A stretch of DNA of 64,000 nucleotides. It comes from an uncultured Candidatus Puniceispirillum sp. (GTDB taxonomy: Bacteria; Pseudomonadota; Alphaproteobacteria; Puniceispirillales; Puniceispirillaceae). Under the pieces are notes generated by a model. The model made no database searches, was not told the DNA's origin, and saw only the letters and a list, made by a program, of their open reading frames with translations. The position numbers and the translations under genes were made by a program. Shown here one piece after another: positions 62,885-64,000 of this stretch. The stretch spans positions 1 to 64,000 of the forward strand of contig CAJJBY010000010.1 of the NCBI GenBank assembly GCA_905182545.1, given 5' to 3'. How positions within the stretch are numbered: position 1 is the stretch's first letter; each line of letters begins with the position of its first letter.

Positions 62885-64000
62885 TTAATGATCGGCGAAA
62901 AAAAGCTTGGCTTCGCGGCGAAGCACCTTGCCAACCGGACTTCGCGGCAGCGCATCGGTGATGTAAATCCGCTTTGGTGCCTTGACCGAATCAAGCCGTG
63001 ATTTGACAAAGGCAATCAAGCCTGCCTCGTCAATATTGGCCTGTTTTGACAGTTCGACCGCAGCATGAACCGCCTCGCCCCATTTATCATCAGTAAGGCC
63101 AAAGACAACACATTCAACAACATCGGGATGCTGGCCTAAAACCGCCTCAACATCATTTGGATAGACATTGAATCCGCCAGTCACGACAACATCGCGGATC
63201 CGGTCTTTGATAAAGACAAAACCGCGATCATCAATATAGCCAATATCACCTGTATGAAGCCACCCATCTATAATCGTCTCGCTGGTTTTTGCGGGCATTT
63301 TATAATAGCCCTTCATCACCAAATCACCGGCAAGCACCAATTCCCCTTCTTCACCCGCCAACAAAAGCTTGCCACTCGCATCCATGATGCCGATGTCGGT
63401 CATGCATGTGGCGCGGCCGGTTGAAGCGTGATTTGCCGGATTCTGCCAATCCTTGGAACGCATGCAAATGGCAATTTGCGGCACTTCGGTTTGTCCAAAA
63501 CAGGTTTCCATCGCATGATTGAAAATCGGCATGGCACGCGCAACAACATCAGGCCGGATGGTGGCTCCACCAATAATGAAATGGCGAAGTGATGACAGGT
63601 CAATGTCGTTGATCCGGTCATCTTCGAGCATCATATAGCAAAGCGTTGGTGGCACAAAAATTGTTGTCGCATGCATTGTTTCAATCGCATCCAGAATCGT
63701 CGCAGGGCTTGGTTGACCCATAAATAGCTGCGTGCCGCCAACCGCGAAAATTGGCAAAATCATCGTATTGGCACCATGTGTCATTGGCGCTGCCAATAGA
63801 TGACGATCCTTGGCATCAAACCCGAATGAAGCAATCATCGACGTAATACAGCTATTAAAAACTCGATAACTTTGCATCACACCTTTTGGCACGCCAGACG
63901 ACCCGCCGGTGAATTTGATTGCTTGCAGATCGTCGCTATCAGCCAGATGGCGCTTTGGCATCTTGCCCGCATTGGCCTCTAGTAACGCCGCCATATGACT
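62885..64000 (-). CDS. AMP-binding acyl-CoA synthetase, 5' end beyond the window
   Basis: About 370 C-terminal residues are visible, with the ATP-binding loop IKFTGGSSGVPKGV, HTGDIGYIDDRGFVFIKDR (hinge Asp), VVTGGFNVYPNDVEAVLGQH and the catalytic Lys near the end in SPVGKVLRREA. It forms acyl-AMP and then acyl-CoA. The chain length or substrate cannot be read; medium/long-chain fatty acid or methylmercaptopropionate ligases share this pattern. It is convergent with the MFS gene. Confidence 0.88.
   Translation of the reverse strand, partial: SHMAALLEANAGKMPKRHLADSDDLQAIKFTGGSSGVPKGVMQSYRVFNSCITSMIASFGFDAKDRHLLAAPMTHGANTMILPIFAVGGTQLFMGQPSPATILDAIETMHATTIFVPPTLCYMMLEDDRINDIDLSSLRHFIIGGATIRPDVVARAMPIFNHAMETCFGQTEVPQIAICMRSKDWQNPANHASTGRATCMTDIGIMDASGKLLLAGEEGELVLAGDLVMKGYYKMPAKTSETIIDGWLHTGDIGYIDDRGFVFIKDRIRDVVVTGGFNVYPNDVEAVLGQHPDVVECVVFGLTDDKWGEAVHAAVELSKQANIDEAGLIAFVKSRLDSVKAPKRIYITDALPRSPVGKVLRREAKLFFADH

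Overview
The window looks like the chromosome of a marine alphaproteobacterium, probably of the SAR116 (Puniceispirillum-like) type. The evidence is gene order and content: rpmH-rnpA-yidD-yidC-engB-argB, dapD-dapE, hemC-hemD-mitofilin-hemY, a DmdA-family demethylase, and TRAP and peptide transporters. The lineage is inferred from this and not proven. Most of the window (about 6.9-64 kb) is dense, mid-GC core sequence.

Region 1 (1 to about 6.84 kb) is an AT-richer mobile island next to a tRNA-Arg(ACG) gene. It carries small secreted proteins, an extensin-like/M15-type protein beside a one-helix membrane protein (possibly a lysis pair), hairpin-rich non-coding DNA and a decayed tyrosine integrase. 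A 91-bp perfect inverted repeat (5056-5146 and 6745-6835) contains the 3' end of the tRNA and gives the integrase and a convergent small gene the same 5' end.

Region 2 (6.9-39.5 kb) is housekeeping. It holds xanthine phosphoribosyltransferase; ribosome, RNase P and membrane insertion genes; lysine/arginine biosynthesis; def-fmt-truA; rmuC; dnaX-ybaB-recR with the SRP RNA; pheA; kdsB; cytochrome c; hisN-like; a hydroxyacid reductase; an M17 aminopeptidase; a MATE pump with an internal deletion; a lipid A-type glycosyltransferase trio; gpsA-tsaD; and the hemCD-mitofilin-hemY cluster.

Region 3 (39.6-55.8 kb) is a transport and catabolism region. A dipeptide-type ABC transporter (with a fused double ATPase and a signal-less family 3 binding protein) is followed by a GC-richer TRAP transporter operon. 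The TRAP operon is bracketed by about 225-bp, ~98% identical direct repeats, each of which is the leader of a solute-binding-protein gene. Then come an S51-type peptidase, a LysR regulator and a divergent four-gene operon: FMN hydroxyacid oxidase, ThDP enzyme, transthyretin/HIUase-like protein with an altered C-terminus, and a DmdA-family demethylase. This operon is the best candidate for an undescribed pathway.

Region 4 (55.9-64 kb) holds a DUF4396 membrane protein, cytochrome c', a class I cytochrome c, a YqaA-type membrane protein, a GST, a CBS-domain protein, a LysE exporter, an MFS transporter and the C-terminal part of an acyl-CoA synthetase cut by the window edge.

Single-base frameshifts interrupt many conserved genes, including essential ones (dnaX twice, tsaD, probably rnpA). 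The simplest reading is indel errors in the sequence or assembly. Joined spans are given for these genes.
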